The translations under genes were made by a program, and so were the position numbers. A DNA stretch of 64,000 nt from Mycobacterium sp. PO1 (GTDB lineage: Bacteria > Actinomycetota > Actinomycetes > Mycobacteriales > Mycobacteriaceae). The stretch lies in NCBI RefSeq assembly GCF_017312405.1, contig NZ_BLTG01000072.1:1-64000 (forward strand), written 5' to 3'. The notes beneath the pieces are model-generated. The model was not told the DNA's origin, ran no database searches, and saw only the letters and a program-made list of their open reading frames with translations. Below, one piece after another: positions 7,484 through 15,480 of the stretch. Each line of letters starts with the position of its first letter. The stretch's first letter is position 1.

Positions 7484-9102
7484 GCGCCACCGCCACCGCA
7501 CCTACCCGGCCCCGGCACCACGCCGCCCCGTCAGCGTCGCGCTGGACCGGCACAGCCCACCTGGTCAGGCTGGCGCTGCGCCGCGACCGCGTCCGGCTGA
7601 CGGTGTGGATCTCGGTGCTGACCGCGATGATGCTGTACACCCCGAACGCCCTGGAGCTCGCCTATCCCGACGAGGCGCAGCGGCGCACCCGCGTGCAACT
7701 TCTCCAGACGCCGGCCGGAATCATGATGGGCGGGCCGATGTTCGGCCGCAACGACACCGATCTCGGGGCGATGATGGCCAACGAGTTGATGCTGACGTTG
7801 ATCGTTGCCACGTCGATCCTTGCCATCCTCACCGTGATTCGACACACTCGAGCCGAAGAAGAAAGCGGGACAGCCGAATTGGTGCTGGCGTCCCCGGTCG
7901 TCCGGTATGCCCGCACCACGGCCGCCCTGCTCGTCGTCGGCGCCGTGAATGCCGTGATCGCCGTGACGATGACCGCGGCGATGGCGGCCAGTGGCTTCGC
8001 CGTCGCGGACACCGCGGCGATGTGTATCGGCGTCACGGCCGTGGCCACCGTGTTCGGCGCAGTCGCCGCGGTGACCGCCCAGCTGTGGCGGGTCGCTCGG
8101 ACCGCCAGCGGCGCGGCGATGGCGCTGCTTGCGCTGGCCGCGCTGATCCGAGGTGTCGGGGACGTCATCGACCATTCGGGGAGCGCGCTGAGCTGGTTCT
8201 CCCCCATCGCCTGGGCCCAGCAGATACGCGCGTTCGTCGATCTGCGCTGGTGGCCGCTCACTCTTCTGCTGGTGGTGACGGTTCTGCTGATCGCGCTCGC
8301 GGCCGTGCTCGAAGCGCGCAGGCAGTACGACGACGGAATCCTGGCCACCAGCGGGGAACGACCCGACGCGAAGCCGATCCGCGGCGTGACCGGTCTACAT
8401 CTGGCGCTGCAGAGGGGCGCGCTGATCGGCTGGACGGTGGGCCTGTTCCTGGCGGGGTTGGCGTTCGGCTCGATGACCAAGTCGCTGCGCGACGCCGCGC
8501 AGACCAACGAGCTCATCGCGCGAATGCTGGCCGCGCAGGGCAACGACGGCATCTACACGACGATGTCGCAGTTCCTCGCCGCCGTCGCGGCGGCCTATGT
8601 GACCACCGCGGTGCTTCGGGTGTACTCCGACGAGCAGGCCGGGCTCGGCGAGTCGGTCCTGGCGGGCGCGGTGTCCCGTTGGTCCTGGCTGGTAGGTGCG
8701 GTCATGACCGCCGTCCTCGGCGGGACGGTGCTGATGTTCTTCGCGGGCCTGGGCAACGGCCTCGGCGCGGGCCTGACGATCGGCGAACCCCAGACGGTGG
8801 TGAGGCTGACGCTGGCCGGGCTGGCCTATGTGCCTGCCCTGGCGGTGATGGCCGCCGTCGCCGCGCTGGCGGTTGCCTTGCGCCGGACGTGGATCGCCTG
8901 GCTGGCCGTGACATTCGTGATCACGGCGCTCTACCTGGGTGCACTGCTGCGGCTGCCGCAGTGGCTGATCGACCTGTCCCCGGTCGGGCAGACCACCGTG
9001 CCCACCGACGTCCCCGTCGGCGCCATGGTCGTGATGGTGGCGGTGGCGGCACTGATCACGCTGCTGGCCGGCTCGACGTACCGGCGCCGTGATGCCGCAT
9101 GA
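7480..9102 (+). CDS. ABC exporter permease subunit (Rv1217c-like)
   Basis: A 540-aa membrane protein with about twelve hydrophobic segments in two repeats of six, as in the tetronasin-type ABC permeases. Early segments include LTVWISVLTAMMLYTPN, and EEESGTAELVLASPVVR is a conserved cytoplasmic loop of this family. The last segment ends LITLLAGSTYRRRD. It overlaps both neighbours by ATGA and is the membrane partner of the preceding ATPase. Confidence 0.9.
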   Translation: MSATATAPTRPRHHAAPSASRWTGTAHLVRLALRRDRVRLTVWISVLTAMMLYTPNALELAYPDEAQRRTRVQLLQTPAGIMMGGPMFGRNDTDLGAMMANELMLTLIVATSILAILTVIRHTRAEEESGTAELVLASPVVRYARTTAALLVVGAVNAVIAVTMTAAMAASGFAVADTAAMCIGVTAVATVFGAVAAVTAQLWRVARTASGAAMALLALAALIRGVGDVIDHSGSALSWFSPIAWAQQIRAFVDLRWWPLTLLLVVTVLLIALAAVLEARRQYDDGILATSGERPDAKPIRGVTGLHLALQRGALIGWTVGLFLAGLAFGSMTKSLRDAAQTNELIARMLAAQGNDGIYTTMSQFLAAVAAAYVTTAVLRVYSDEQAGLGESVLAGAVSRWSWLVGAVMTAVLGGTVLMFFAGLGNGLGAGLTIGEPQTVVRLTLAGLAYVPALAVMAAVAALAVALRRTWIAWLAVTFVITALYLGALLRLPQWLIDLSPVGQTTVPTDVPVGAMVVMVAVAALITLLAGSTYRRRDAA

Positions 9103-9773
9103 CGGCGCTGCGCGTCGCGACGTCGGCGATTCTCGGCCTGATGCTGTTCGCTGCCCTGGTTTTCGTGCCTGCCGGCACGCTCAGGTACTGGCAGGCCTGG
9201 GTTTTTCTCGCGGTCTTCGCAGTGTGCACGCTCGGGCCGAGCATCCATCTGGCCGTGCACTACCCCGCAGCGCTGGACCGCCGGATGAAGGTCGGCCCGA
9301 CAGCCGAAACCCGGCCCGCGCAACGCCTCATCATCGTCGGAGCGTGGCTGATGTTCGTCCTGATCGTCGTGGTCAGTGTGCTCGACTGGCGGATGGGCTG
9401 GTCGAGCGTGCCGGTCTGGGCGGTGATCGTGGGCGACGTTCTGGTGGCCGCCGGCCTGCTGAGCACGCAGCTGGTGGTGGTCCAGAACAACTACGCCGGG
9501 GCCAGTATCCGGATCGAGGAGGGCCAGCCGCTGGTCTCGACCGGTCTCTACAGCGTCGTCCGACACCCCATGTACAGCGCAGCGCTGGTGATGACCGTCG
9601 GCATCCCGCCTGCGCTCGGATCGTGGTGGGGGCTGCTTGTGGTCGCCGCGACGTTCCCGCCGGTCTTCGTCGCCCGCATCCTCGATGAGGAGCGGGCGCT
9701 GACCGCCGAACTTGCCGGATATCCGCAGTATCGGGCCCGGGTTCGCTACCGACTCGTGCCCGGGGTGTGGTGA
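9099..9773 (+). CDS. Isoprenylcysteine methyltransferase-family membrane protein (Rv1216c-like)
   Basis: A 224-aa integral membrane protein with five or so helices. The C-terminal half carries the ICMT/PEMT-type SAM-binding signature: GLYSVVRHPMYSAALVM, then ILDEERALTAELAGYPQYRA and RVRYRLVPGVW. The substrate is unknown. Bacterial relatives methylate isoprenoid thiols, lipids or small molecules. It is joined to the permease gene by an ATGA overlap, so it may modify the molecule that the pump handles. That link is inference. Confidence 0.82.
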   Translation: MTALRVATSAILGLMLFAALVFVPAGTLRYWQAWVFLAVFAVCTLGPSIHLAVHYPAALDRRMKVGPTAETRPAQRLIIVGAWLMFVLIVVVSVLDWRMGWSSVPVWAVIVGDVLVAAGLLSTQLVVVQNNYAGASIRIEEGQPLVSTGLYSVVRHPMYSAALVMTVGIPPALGSWWGLLVVAATFPPVFVARILDEERALTAELAGYPQYRARVRYRLVPGVW

Positions 9774-9792
9774 CGCGCCGCATACTGGTGTG

Positions 9793-10398
9793 ATGGAACT
9801 GCTGACCGGCTTCGGGCTGGCGGCCGCGGCGGGGTTGAACGCCTACATTCCGCTGCTCGCGCTCGGGCTGCTGGCCCGCTTCACCGACCTGGTGACGCTG
9901 CCGGCGGCGTGGGCCTGGCTGGAGAACGGCTGGGTCATGACGATCGTCGCGGTGCTGTTGTGCGTCGAGGTCGTCGCCGACAAGGTGCCCGCGCTGGATT
10001 CCGTCAACGACACCGTTCAGACGCTGGTGCGCCCCACCGCCGGCGGGATCGTGTTCGGCTCGGGAACGGCCGCGCAGACGTCGGCGGTCGCCGATCCGGG
10101 GGCCTTCGCGCAGTCGGGGCAGTGGGTTCCGGTGGCGGTGGGCGTGGCCGTCGCGCTGATGGTGTCGCTGACGAAGTCGACGGTGCGTCCGGCGGCCAAC
10201 GTGGCGACGGCGGGCACCGCGGCGCCGGTGCTGAGCACGTTGGAGGACGTGGCCAGCGTGACGCTGGTGTTCCTGGCGATTCTGGTGCCGGTGCTGGTCC
10301 TGGTGGCCGTCGTCGTGATGATGTGGGCGGCGGTGCGGGTGATCCGCAGGCGCCGAGGCCGCTCCCGCAGTGCGTCCGCCGCCGAGGCTCCTGGCTGA
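9793..10398 (+). CDS. DUF4126 family membrane protein
   Basis: A 201-aa protein with about five hydrophobic segments. It begins ELLTGFGLAAAAGLNAYIPL, typical of DUF4126, and contains VEVVADKVPALDSVNDTVQT and RPTAGGIVFGS. The C terminus is Arg-rich and cytoplasmic. The function is unknown. The ATG at 9793 was chosen over an in-frame upstream start because the family motif begins there. It lies 19 nt after the previous gene and converges on glgC. Confidence 0.8.
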   Translation: MELLTGFGLAAAAGLNAYIPLLALGLLARFTDLVTLPAAWAWLENGWVMTIVAVLLCVEVVADKVPALDSVNDTVQTLVRPTAGGIVFGSGTAAQTSAVADPGAFAQSGQWVPVAVGVAVALMVSLTKSTVRPAANVATAGTAAPVLSTLEDVASVTLVFLAILVPVLVLVAVVVMMWAAVRVIRRRRGRSRSASAAEAPG

Positions 10399-10484
10399 GC
10401 ACCGGGCCTCCCGGCGTCATGCCCTGACTCGGCACACCACCTGCCGTACGTGCGGGCGGGGCGACCGCGCCCGGTTCCGGTGGG

Positions 10485-11699
10485 TCAGACCCAGACGCCT
10501 TTACCGACGGCCACGACGCCACCAGAGCTGACGGAGAAACGCTCCCGGTCCTTCTCGACGTCGACACCGACCATCTCGCCGGGGCCGACCACGACGTTCT
10601 TGTCCAGGATGGCGTGGCGCACCACCGCGCCGCGTCCGATGCGGGCGCCGGGCATGACCACGCTGCCCTCCACGATCGCGCCGTCTTCGACCACGACGTT
10701 GCTGGACAGCACCGAATTGCGTACCGACGCAGCAGAAATGATGCTGCCCGCACCGACGACGGACTCCTGCGCGGACCCGCCGTTGACGAACTTGGCCGGC
10801 GCCAGGTTCTCCGAGCTGCCCCGGATAGGCCAGCGCTTGTTGTAGAGGTTGAACACCGGGTGCACCGACACCAGGTCCATGTGGGCGTCGTAGAACGCGT
10901 CGAGCGTGCCGACGTCACGCCAGTAGGCGTGGTCGCGTTCCGTCGCGCCGGGGACCTCGTTGTCGTTGAAGTCGTAGACCGCGGCCATGCCGTCGGCGAC
11001 CAGTCGCGGGATGATGTCGCCGCCCATGTCGTGGTCGGAATCGTCGTCCTCGGCGTCGGCGCGGATCGCGTCGATGAGCACCTTGGTGGTGAAGATGTAG
11101 TTCCCCATCGACACGAAAGTCTGGTCGGGGTCGTCCGGCGTCCCCGGCGGGTCGGCGGGCTTCTCGATCCAGCCGCGGATGCGGCCCGATTCGTCGGCGT
11201 CGATGCACCCGAACGCGCTGGCCTCCGAGCGCGGCGCCCGGATACCGGCGACCGTCGCACCGGCTCCGCTCTCGATGTGTGCCTGGACCATCTGCTCGGG
11301 ATCCATCCGGTACACGTGGTCGGCGCCGAAGATCACGATGTAATCGGGGTCCTCGTCGTAGATCAGGTTCATCGACTGATAGATCGCGTCGGCCGACCCG
11401 GTGTACCAGCGCGGCCCCAGCCGCTGCTGCGCCGGCACCGGGGTGATGTACTCCCCGGCAAGCCCCGATAACCGCCAGTTCTGCGAAATGTGGCGATCCA
11501 GCGAATGAGACTTGTATTGGGTGAGTACACAGATTCGCAGGTATCGGGCGTTGACGAGATTCGACAGCACGAAATCGATCAACCGATAGGCACCCCCGAA
11601 GGGCACGGCGGGCTTGGCCCGGTCGGCCGTGAGCGGGTACAGCCGCTTGCCCTCTCCGCCTGCGAGGACGATGCCAAGCACATGTGGCGCTTCCCTCAT
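10485..11699 (-). CDS. glgC: Glucose-1-phosphate adenylyltransferase (ADP-glucose pyrophosphorylase)
   Basis: A 404-aa enzyme making ADP-glucose from glucose-1-phosphate and ATP for alpha-glucan, maltose-1-phosphate and capsule synthesis. The nucleotide-binding motif is GIVLAGGEGKRLYPLT and the substrate region is AKPAVPFGGAYRLIDFVLSN. The C-terminal third is a left-handed beta-helix (SIISAASVRNSVLSSNVVVE). Length equals M. tuberculosis GlgC. It is divergent from glgM, which uses ADP-glucose, and both appear leaderless (TAGGTT, 6 nt, ATG here). Confidence 0.96.
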   Translation of the reverse strand: MREAPHVLGIVLAGGEGKRLYPLTADRAKPAVPFGGAYRLIDFVLSNLVNARYLRICVLTQYKSHSLDRHISQNWRLSGLAGEYITPVPAQQRLGPRWYTGSADAIYQSMNLIYDEDPDYIVIFGADHVYRMDPEQMVQAHIESGAGATVAGIRAPRSEASAFGCIDADESGRIRGWIEKPADPPGTPDDPDQTFVSMGNYIFTTKVLIDAIRADAEDDDSDHDMGGDIIPRLVADGMAAVYDFNDNEVPGATERDHAYWRDVGTLDAFYDAHMDLVSVHPVFNLYNKRWPIRGSSENLAPAKFVNGGSAQESVVGAGSIISAASVRNSVLSSNVVVEDGAIVEGSVVMPGARIGRGAVVRHAILDKNVVVGPGEMVGVDVEKDRERFSVSSGGVVAVGKGVWV

Positions 11700-11705
11700 G
11701 CTGCC

Positions 11706-11820
11706 AACCTATCCGCACGTGGGGACAGGGGCCAGCCATTCGCTCTATTGGGCGGGGTGTCGGACTGTCCATCAAGACAATTGGGGATGCGGCGCGGCGC
11801 TCTTCGATACCGGCTACCGT
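11706..11820. promoter_or_regulatory. Divergent leaderless promoters of glgC and glgM
   Basis: For glgC, TAGGTT on the minus strand (11711-11706) is 6 nt from the ATG at 11699. For glgM, TACCGT (11815-11820) is 7 nt from the ATG at 11828. The region between holds no other evident element. Confidence 0.55.
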
Positions 11821-11827
11821 CGACAGC

Positions 11828-12991
11828 ATGCGGGTGGCGATGATGACTCGGGAATATCCACCCGAGGTCTACGGCGGAGCAGGAGTGCACGTCACAGAGC
11901 TCGTCGCTCAACTGCGGCATCTGTGCGAGGTGGACGTGCACTGCATGGGCGCTCCGCGGCCCGAGGCGACCGTCGCGCAGCCGGACCCTGCCCTGCAGGG
12001 CGCGAACTTCGCCCTCACCACGCTGTCGGCCGACCTGAACATGGTCAACGCCGCCTCGTCGGCGGCCGTCGTGCATTCCCACACCTGGTACACCGGCATG
12101 GCCGGGCACCTGGCGGCCCTGCTCTACGGCGTCCCGCACGTGTTGACCGCGCATTCGCTGGAACCGATGCGTCCGTGGAAGGCCGAGCAGCTCGGTGGCG
12201 GCTACCGGATCTCGTCCTGGGTGGAGAAGACGGCGGTCGAAGCGGCCGCCGCGGTTATCGCCGTCAGCTCCGGGATGCGCGCCGATGTGCTGCGTACCTA
12301 CCCGGCGCTGGACCCGAACCGGGTGCACGTGGTCCGCAACGGCATCGACACCGACGTCTGGTACCCCGCATCCCCGCCCGACGACGGCTCGGTGCTGGCG
12401 GAACTCGGCGTCGACCCGTCCCGACCCATCGTGGCGTTCGTCGGCAGGATCACCCGACAGAAGGGGGTCGCGCACCTGGTCGCCGCCGCGCACCACTTCT
12501 CCCCCGACGTCCAACTGGTGCTCTGCGCCGGTGCGCCGGACACCCCGGAGATCGCCGAGGAGGTGTCCGCCGCGGTCCAGCAGCTCGCGGCCGCGCGCAC
12601 CGGCGTGTTCTGGGTACAGGAGATGCTGCCGACCCACAAGATCAGGGAGATACTGTCGGCGGCAACCACATTCGTGTGCCCCTCGGTCTACGAGCCGTTG
12701 GGCATCGTGAACCTCGAGGCGATGGCCTGCGGCACCGCGGTCGTGGCCTCGGATGTGGGTGGCATCCCCGAGGTGGTCGACGATCAGCGCACCGGAGTGC
12801 TGGTCCACTACGATCCCGACGACACCGAGAGCTTCGAACGCGGTCTCGCGGCCGCGGTCAACGCGCTGGTCGCGGAACCGCAGCGGGCCCGCGATTTCGG
12901 GGCCGCGGGCCGCCAGCGCTGCATCGACGAGTTCTCTTGGGCGCAGATCGCCGAGCAGACGCTACGGATCTACCAGCACGTTCTGACCTAG
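11828..12991 (+). CDS. glgM: Alpha-maltose-1-phosphate synthase / glycosyltransferase GlgM
   Basis: A 387-aa GT4 glycosyltransferase, the same length as Rv1212c. It transfers glucose from ADP-glucose to glucose-1-phosphate, giving maltose-1-phosphate for the GlgE alpha-glucan route. The N-terminal motif is REYPPEVYGGAGVHVTEL. The donor site is FVGRITRQKG and the catalytic E-x7-E region is PSVYEPLGIVNLEAMACG. The start at 11828 is 7 nt after a TACCGT -10, and the long in-frame extension upstream is not conserved. It is divergent from glgC, its donor supplier. Confidence 0.95.
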   Translation: MRVAMMTREYPPEVYGGAGVHVTELVAQLRHLCEVDVHCMGAPRPEATVAQPDPALQGANFALTTLSADLNMVNAASSAAVVHSHTWYTGMAGHLAALLYGVPHVLTAHSLEPMRPWKAEQLGGGYRISSWVEKTAVEAAAAVIAVSSGMRADVLRTYPALDPNRVHVVRNGIDTDVWYPASPPDDGSVLAELGVDPSRPIVAFVGRITRQKGVAHLVAAAHHFSPDVQLVLCAGAPDTPEIAEEVSAAVQQLAAARTGVFWVQEMLPTHKIREILSAATTFVCPSVYEPLGIVNLEAMACGTAVVASDVGGIPEVVDDQRTGVLVHYDPDDTESFERGLAAAVNALVAEPQRARDFGAAGRQRCIDEFSWAQIAEQTLRIYQHVLT

Positions 12992-13030
12992 CTCTACTGA
13001 CCCAGCCCGCCGGCAAGGCCCCACAGCAAA

Positions 13031-13059
13031 GAACCGGCCGCGCGCTACGCGACCGGTTC
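13031..13059. terminator. Bidirectional hairpin between glgM and the DUF3117 gene
   Basis: Twelve-bp arms with one mismatch (13031-13042 and 13048-13059) flank a 5-nt loop between two convergent stop codons. There is no long T tract, as is usual in mycobacteria. Confidence 0.6.
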
Positions 13060-13069
13060 CTGCTTCGGG

Positions 13070-13237
13070 CTAGCTCGTGACGCCCCTCAGTTCCTCTCCG
13101 AGAGCGGCTGCCTCGTCCGGGGTGAGTTCGACCACCAGTCGGCCACCGCCTTCCAGTGGTACCCGCATCACGATGCCGCGCCCCTCCTTGGTTGCTTCCA
13201 GTGGACCGTCTCCGGTCCGGGGCTTCATCGCCGCCAT
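13070..13237 (-). CDS. DUF3117 small protein (Rv1211-like)
   Basis: A 55-aa protein starting MAAMKPRTGDGPLEATKEGR, then MRVPLEGGGRLVVELTPDEA. It is almost invariant among actinobacteria and is the orthologue of Rv1211, reported as a calmodulin-like calcium-binding protein. No classical EF-hand is visible to me, only acidic residues. A GGAGGGAG Shine-Dalgarno lies 6-13 nt before the ATG at 13237, which settles the start. It is a monocistronic-looking gene between convergent glgM and tag. Confidence 0.9.
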   Translation of the reverse strand: MAAMKPRTGDGPLEATKEGRGIVMRVPLEGGGRLVVELTPDEAAALGEELRGVTS

Positions 13238-13390
13238 CGAGTGCTCCCTCCACAAAGGCGTGCCCGTCTGGGCCCGGTCTGTTCCCGGAGCCGGCACTGC
13301 CCGCTCATCTGCCGCGGACAGCAACCGGCCTTGAACTGCTACAGAGTCTTATTGTTCCCTATCCTGGCCTGCTCGTGTGCAAAGACCCGC

Positions 13391-14017
13391 CTATAGCTGC
13401 TCCGATGGTGTTTCACCGAGGCGCGGAACCCAGCAGTCGGCGACATGATCGTCGACCATTCCGGTGGCCTGCATCAGGGCGTAGGCCGTCGTGGGCCCGA
13501 CGAAGCGGAAGCCGCGCCGCTTGAGGTCCTTGGCCATCGCGGTCGACTCCGGCGACACTGCGGCGACACCGGCCAGATCGGCAGGCCGGTCGCGGGTGAG
13601 CCGGTCGGGTGGCGCGAACGACCAGAGCAGCTCGCTGAGGTCGACACCGGCGTCGGCGAGGTCGGCCACCACCCGGGCATTGGACACCGTGGCTTCGATC
13701 TTGGCCCGGTTGCGCACGATGCCGGTGTCGGTGAGCAGTCGCTCGATGTCACCGTCGGTGTAGCGGGCCACCCGTTCGACGTCGAACCCGTCGAACGCGG
13801 CGCGGAAGTTGTCCCGCTTGCGCAGGATGATCAGCCAGGACAACCCGCTCTGGAACGCTTCCAGGCTCACCCGCTCGAACAGCGCCGCCGAGCCGTACAG
13901 CGGTCGGCCCCACTCGGTGTCGTGGTAGTCCCGGTAGAGCACGAAATCCTCTGCGGAAAGCCGGGATTGGTCGATCCAGCCGCATCGGACCCGGCGATCG
14001 TCAGTGACCGACGTCAC
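13391..14017 (-). CDS. tag: DNA-3-methyladenine glycosylase I
   Basis: A 208-aa base-excision repair glycosylase of the Tag family. Visible motifs are RCGWIDQSRLS (zinc Cys), YRDYHDTEWGRPLYG (zinc His and substrate Glu region), FEAFQSGLSWLIIL-type sequence, and GFRFVGPTTAYALMQATGM followed by DDHVADCW (the His/Cys zinc ligands). I set the start at the GTG at 14017, which overlaps the stop of the preceding gene as GTGA. An upstream GTG at 14029 is possible. The position matches Rv1210. Confidence 0.92.
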   Translation of the reverse strand: MTSVTDDRRVRCGWIDQSRLSAEDFVLYRDYHDTEWGRPLYGSAALFERVSLEAFQSGLSWLIILRKRDNFRAAFDGFDVERVARYTDGDIERLLTDTGIVRNRAKIEATVSNARVVADLADAGVDLSELLWSFAPPDRLTRDRPADLAGVAAVSPESTAMAKDLKRRGFRFVGPTTAYALMQATGMVDDHVADCWVPRLGETPSEQL

Positions 14018-14487
14018 CGGCCCTCCCACTCGGCGTCGGGCACCTGCACGTCCTCGACGTGGGAGGCGTCGTCGGCGTGCGAGACGCGGGACACGTGGGA
14101 GCCGTCGTCCACGTGGGAGAAGTCGTCGACGTGGGAGCCGTCGTCGACATGGGAGACGTCGTCACCGCCGAAGGCGGTGCCCGTCTCTGCGCTGAGGCCC
14201 TGCCGGGCGCGCACCGCGGCCAGCTCGCCTCTGAGCTGGTCGAGTTCGCGACCCAAGCGGTCGAGCACCCAGTCCACTTCACCGACCTTGTAACCGCGCA
14301 GCGTCTGGGTGAACTTGAGCGCCTCGACGTCGGTGCCGGTCACTCCGGAGGCGGGCAGCACGGTCGCGGTGGTCGACTGCGGAAGCGGTGGTAACACTTC
14401 ACCGCGGCCGAACAAGACACTGCCGATGGCGAACAGCACGATGCCCACCAACACGAACACCACGAGGTAGAGCAGGACGAGGGTCAC
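14014..14487 (-). CDS. DivIVA-domain membrane-anchored protein (Rv1209-like)
   Basis: A 157-aa protein. Residues 1-25 are a hydrophobic anchor (LVLLYLVVFVLVGIVLFAIG). Residues ~55-90 are a DivIVA-type segment (FTQTLRGYKVGEVDWVLDRL) continuing as a short coiled coil. The C-terminal ~40 residues are six hexapeptide units of the SerHisValAspAsp-X type, encoded by an 18-bp tandem repeat. The function is unknown; DivIVA-like modules often localise to poles or septa. It lies between gpgS and tag on one strand and overlaps tag by 4 nt. Confidence 0.82.
   Translation of the reverse strand: MTLVLLYLVVFVLVGIVLFAIGSVLFGRGEVLPPLPQSTTATVLPASGVTGTDVEALKFTQTLRGYKVGEVDWVLDRLGRELDQLRGELAAVRARQGLSAETGTAFGGDDVSHVDDGSHVDDFSHVDDGSHVSRVSHADDASHVEDVQVPDAEWEGR
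14056..14163 (-). repeat. Six 18-bp tandem units in the DivIVA-like gene
   Basis: Units begin at 14056, 14074, 14092, 14110, 14128 and 14146, with the plus-strand consensus GACGTGGGAGCCGTCGTC. The second unit is the most diverged. All are in frame and encode a His- and Asp-rich hexapeptide array. Confidence 0.88.
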
Positions 14488-14520
14488 ACGTCGATAGTGC
14501 CCGACGCCGCCGACACGGGG

Positions 14521-15480
14521 TCAGCGCGGGCGCAGCGTGTTCATCGGCGGGCGGTCTTCCAGGCAGACCTCCGAAGTGCGTGCGCTGTAGTTGTTGCCGT
14601 CGGCGAAGAACTGCGTGAGCCCCACGCCGGAGTCCTCGATGCCGCACCGCGACAGCAGGGTGGCGATGACCTGGCGGCTCATCGACGCCAGCTCGGTCAG
14701 CGGCCGGTTGCGGTGGGTCCGCACGCCCAGATTCACCTGGGCCAGCGCGTCGAGGCCCAACCGGTCGTAGGCGTCGATCAGCAGGCCGATCTCCACCCCG
14801 TAGCCGGGCGCGAACGGTACCGCGGTCAACAGCTCGCGGGTGCCGGCGTACTCGCCGCCCAGCGGCTGGTAGAGGCAGGTCAGCTCGGGTCGCAGCGCCG
14901 CGAGCAGCGGGCGGGCCACCAGTTCGGTGACGCGGCCACCACCGTTGGCGTCCTCTTTGCCGCTGACCCGCAGCGGCCGCCGGTAGAAGCCCTTGACCAG
15001 GTGCACACCCTCGGTGGTCAGCAGCGGCCCCAGCAGCTTGGGCACGAACATCGGATCGGGATCGAGCAGATCGGAATCGACGAATGCGACGATGTCGCCG
15101 GTCGTGGCGGCCAGCGACCGCCACAGCACCTCACCCTTGCCGGGCTGCGTCTCGACCTCGGGTAGCGCGACCTCCCGGCTGACCACCCGCGCTCCGGCGG
15201 CGACCGCCCGGATCTCGGTGTCGTCGGTGGAGCCGGAGTCCAGCACGATCAATTCGTCGACGAGTCCGCCAAGCAGCGGGGTGATGGTCTCGACCACCCC
15301 GGCGACGGTTTCCTCCTCGTTGAGCGCAGGAAGCACGACGGAAACCGTGCGGCCCCGCTTGGCGGCCTCGAGCTCGGCGACCGTCCACGACGGGCGGCTC
15401 CAGCTGTGATCGGTCAGCCACCGGTGGTCGGCCACATCGTCGATGGCCAGTCCCGTGATTCGATCAGACAAGACAGTCAT
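14521..15480 (-). CDS. gpgS: Glucosyl-3-phosphoglycerate synthase
   Basis: A 319-aa GT81 enzyme that starts methylglucose lipopolysaccharide synthesis by joining NDP-glucose to 3-phosphoglycerate. The GT-A core has SVVLPALNEEETVAGVVETI, LIVLDSGSTDDTE and the metal-binding VAFVDSDLLDPDP. Later motifs are GEYAGTRELL and FAPGYGVEIGLLID. The start at 15480 overlaps the folP2 stop by ATGA, so the two are coupled. Sequence upstream of this start is not conserved. The order folP2-gpgS matches Rv1207-Rv1208. Confidence 0.95.
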   Translation of the reverse strand: MTVLSDRITGLAIDDVADHRWLTDHSWSRPSWTVAELEAAKRGRTVSVVLPALNEEETVAGVVETITPLLGGLVDELIVLDSGSTDDTEIRAVAAGARVVSREVALPEVETQPGKGEVLWRSLAATTGDIVAFVDSDLLDPDPMFVPKLLGPLLTTEGVHLVKGFYRRPLRVSGKEDANGGGRVTELVARPLLAALRPELTCLYQPLGGEYAGTRELLTAVPFAPGYGVEIGLLIDAYDRLGLDALAQVNLGVRTHRNRPLTELASMSRQVIATLLSRCGIEDSGVGLTQFFADGNNYSARTSEVCLEDRPPMNTLRPR

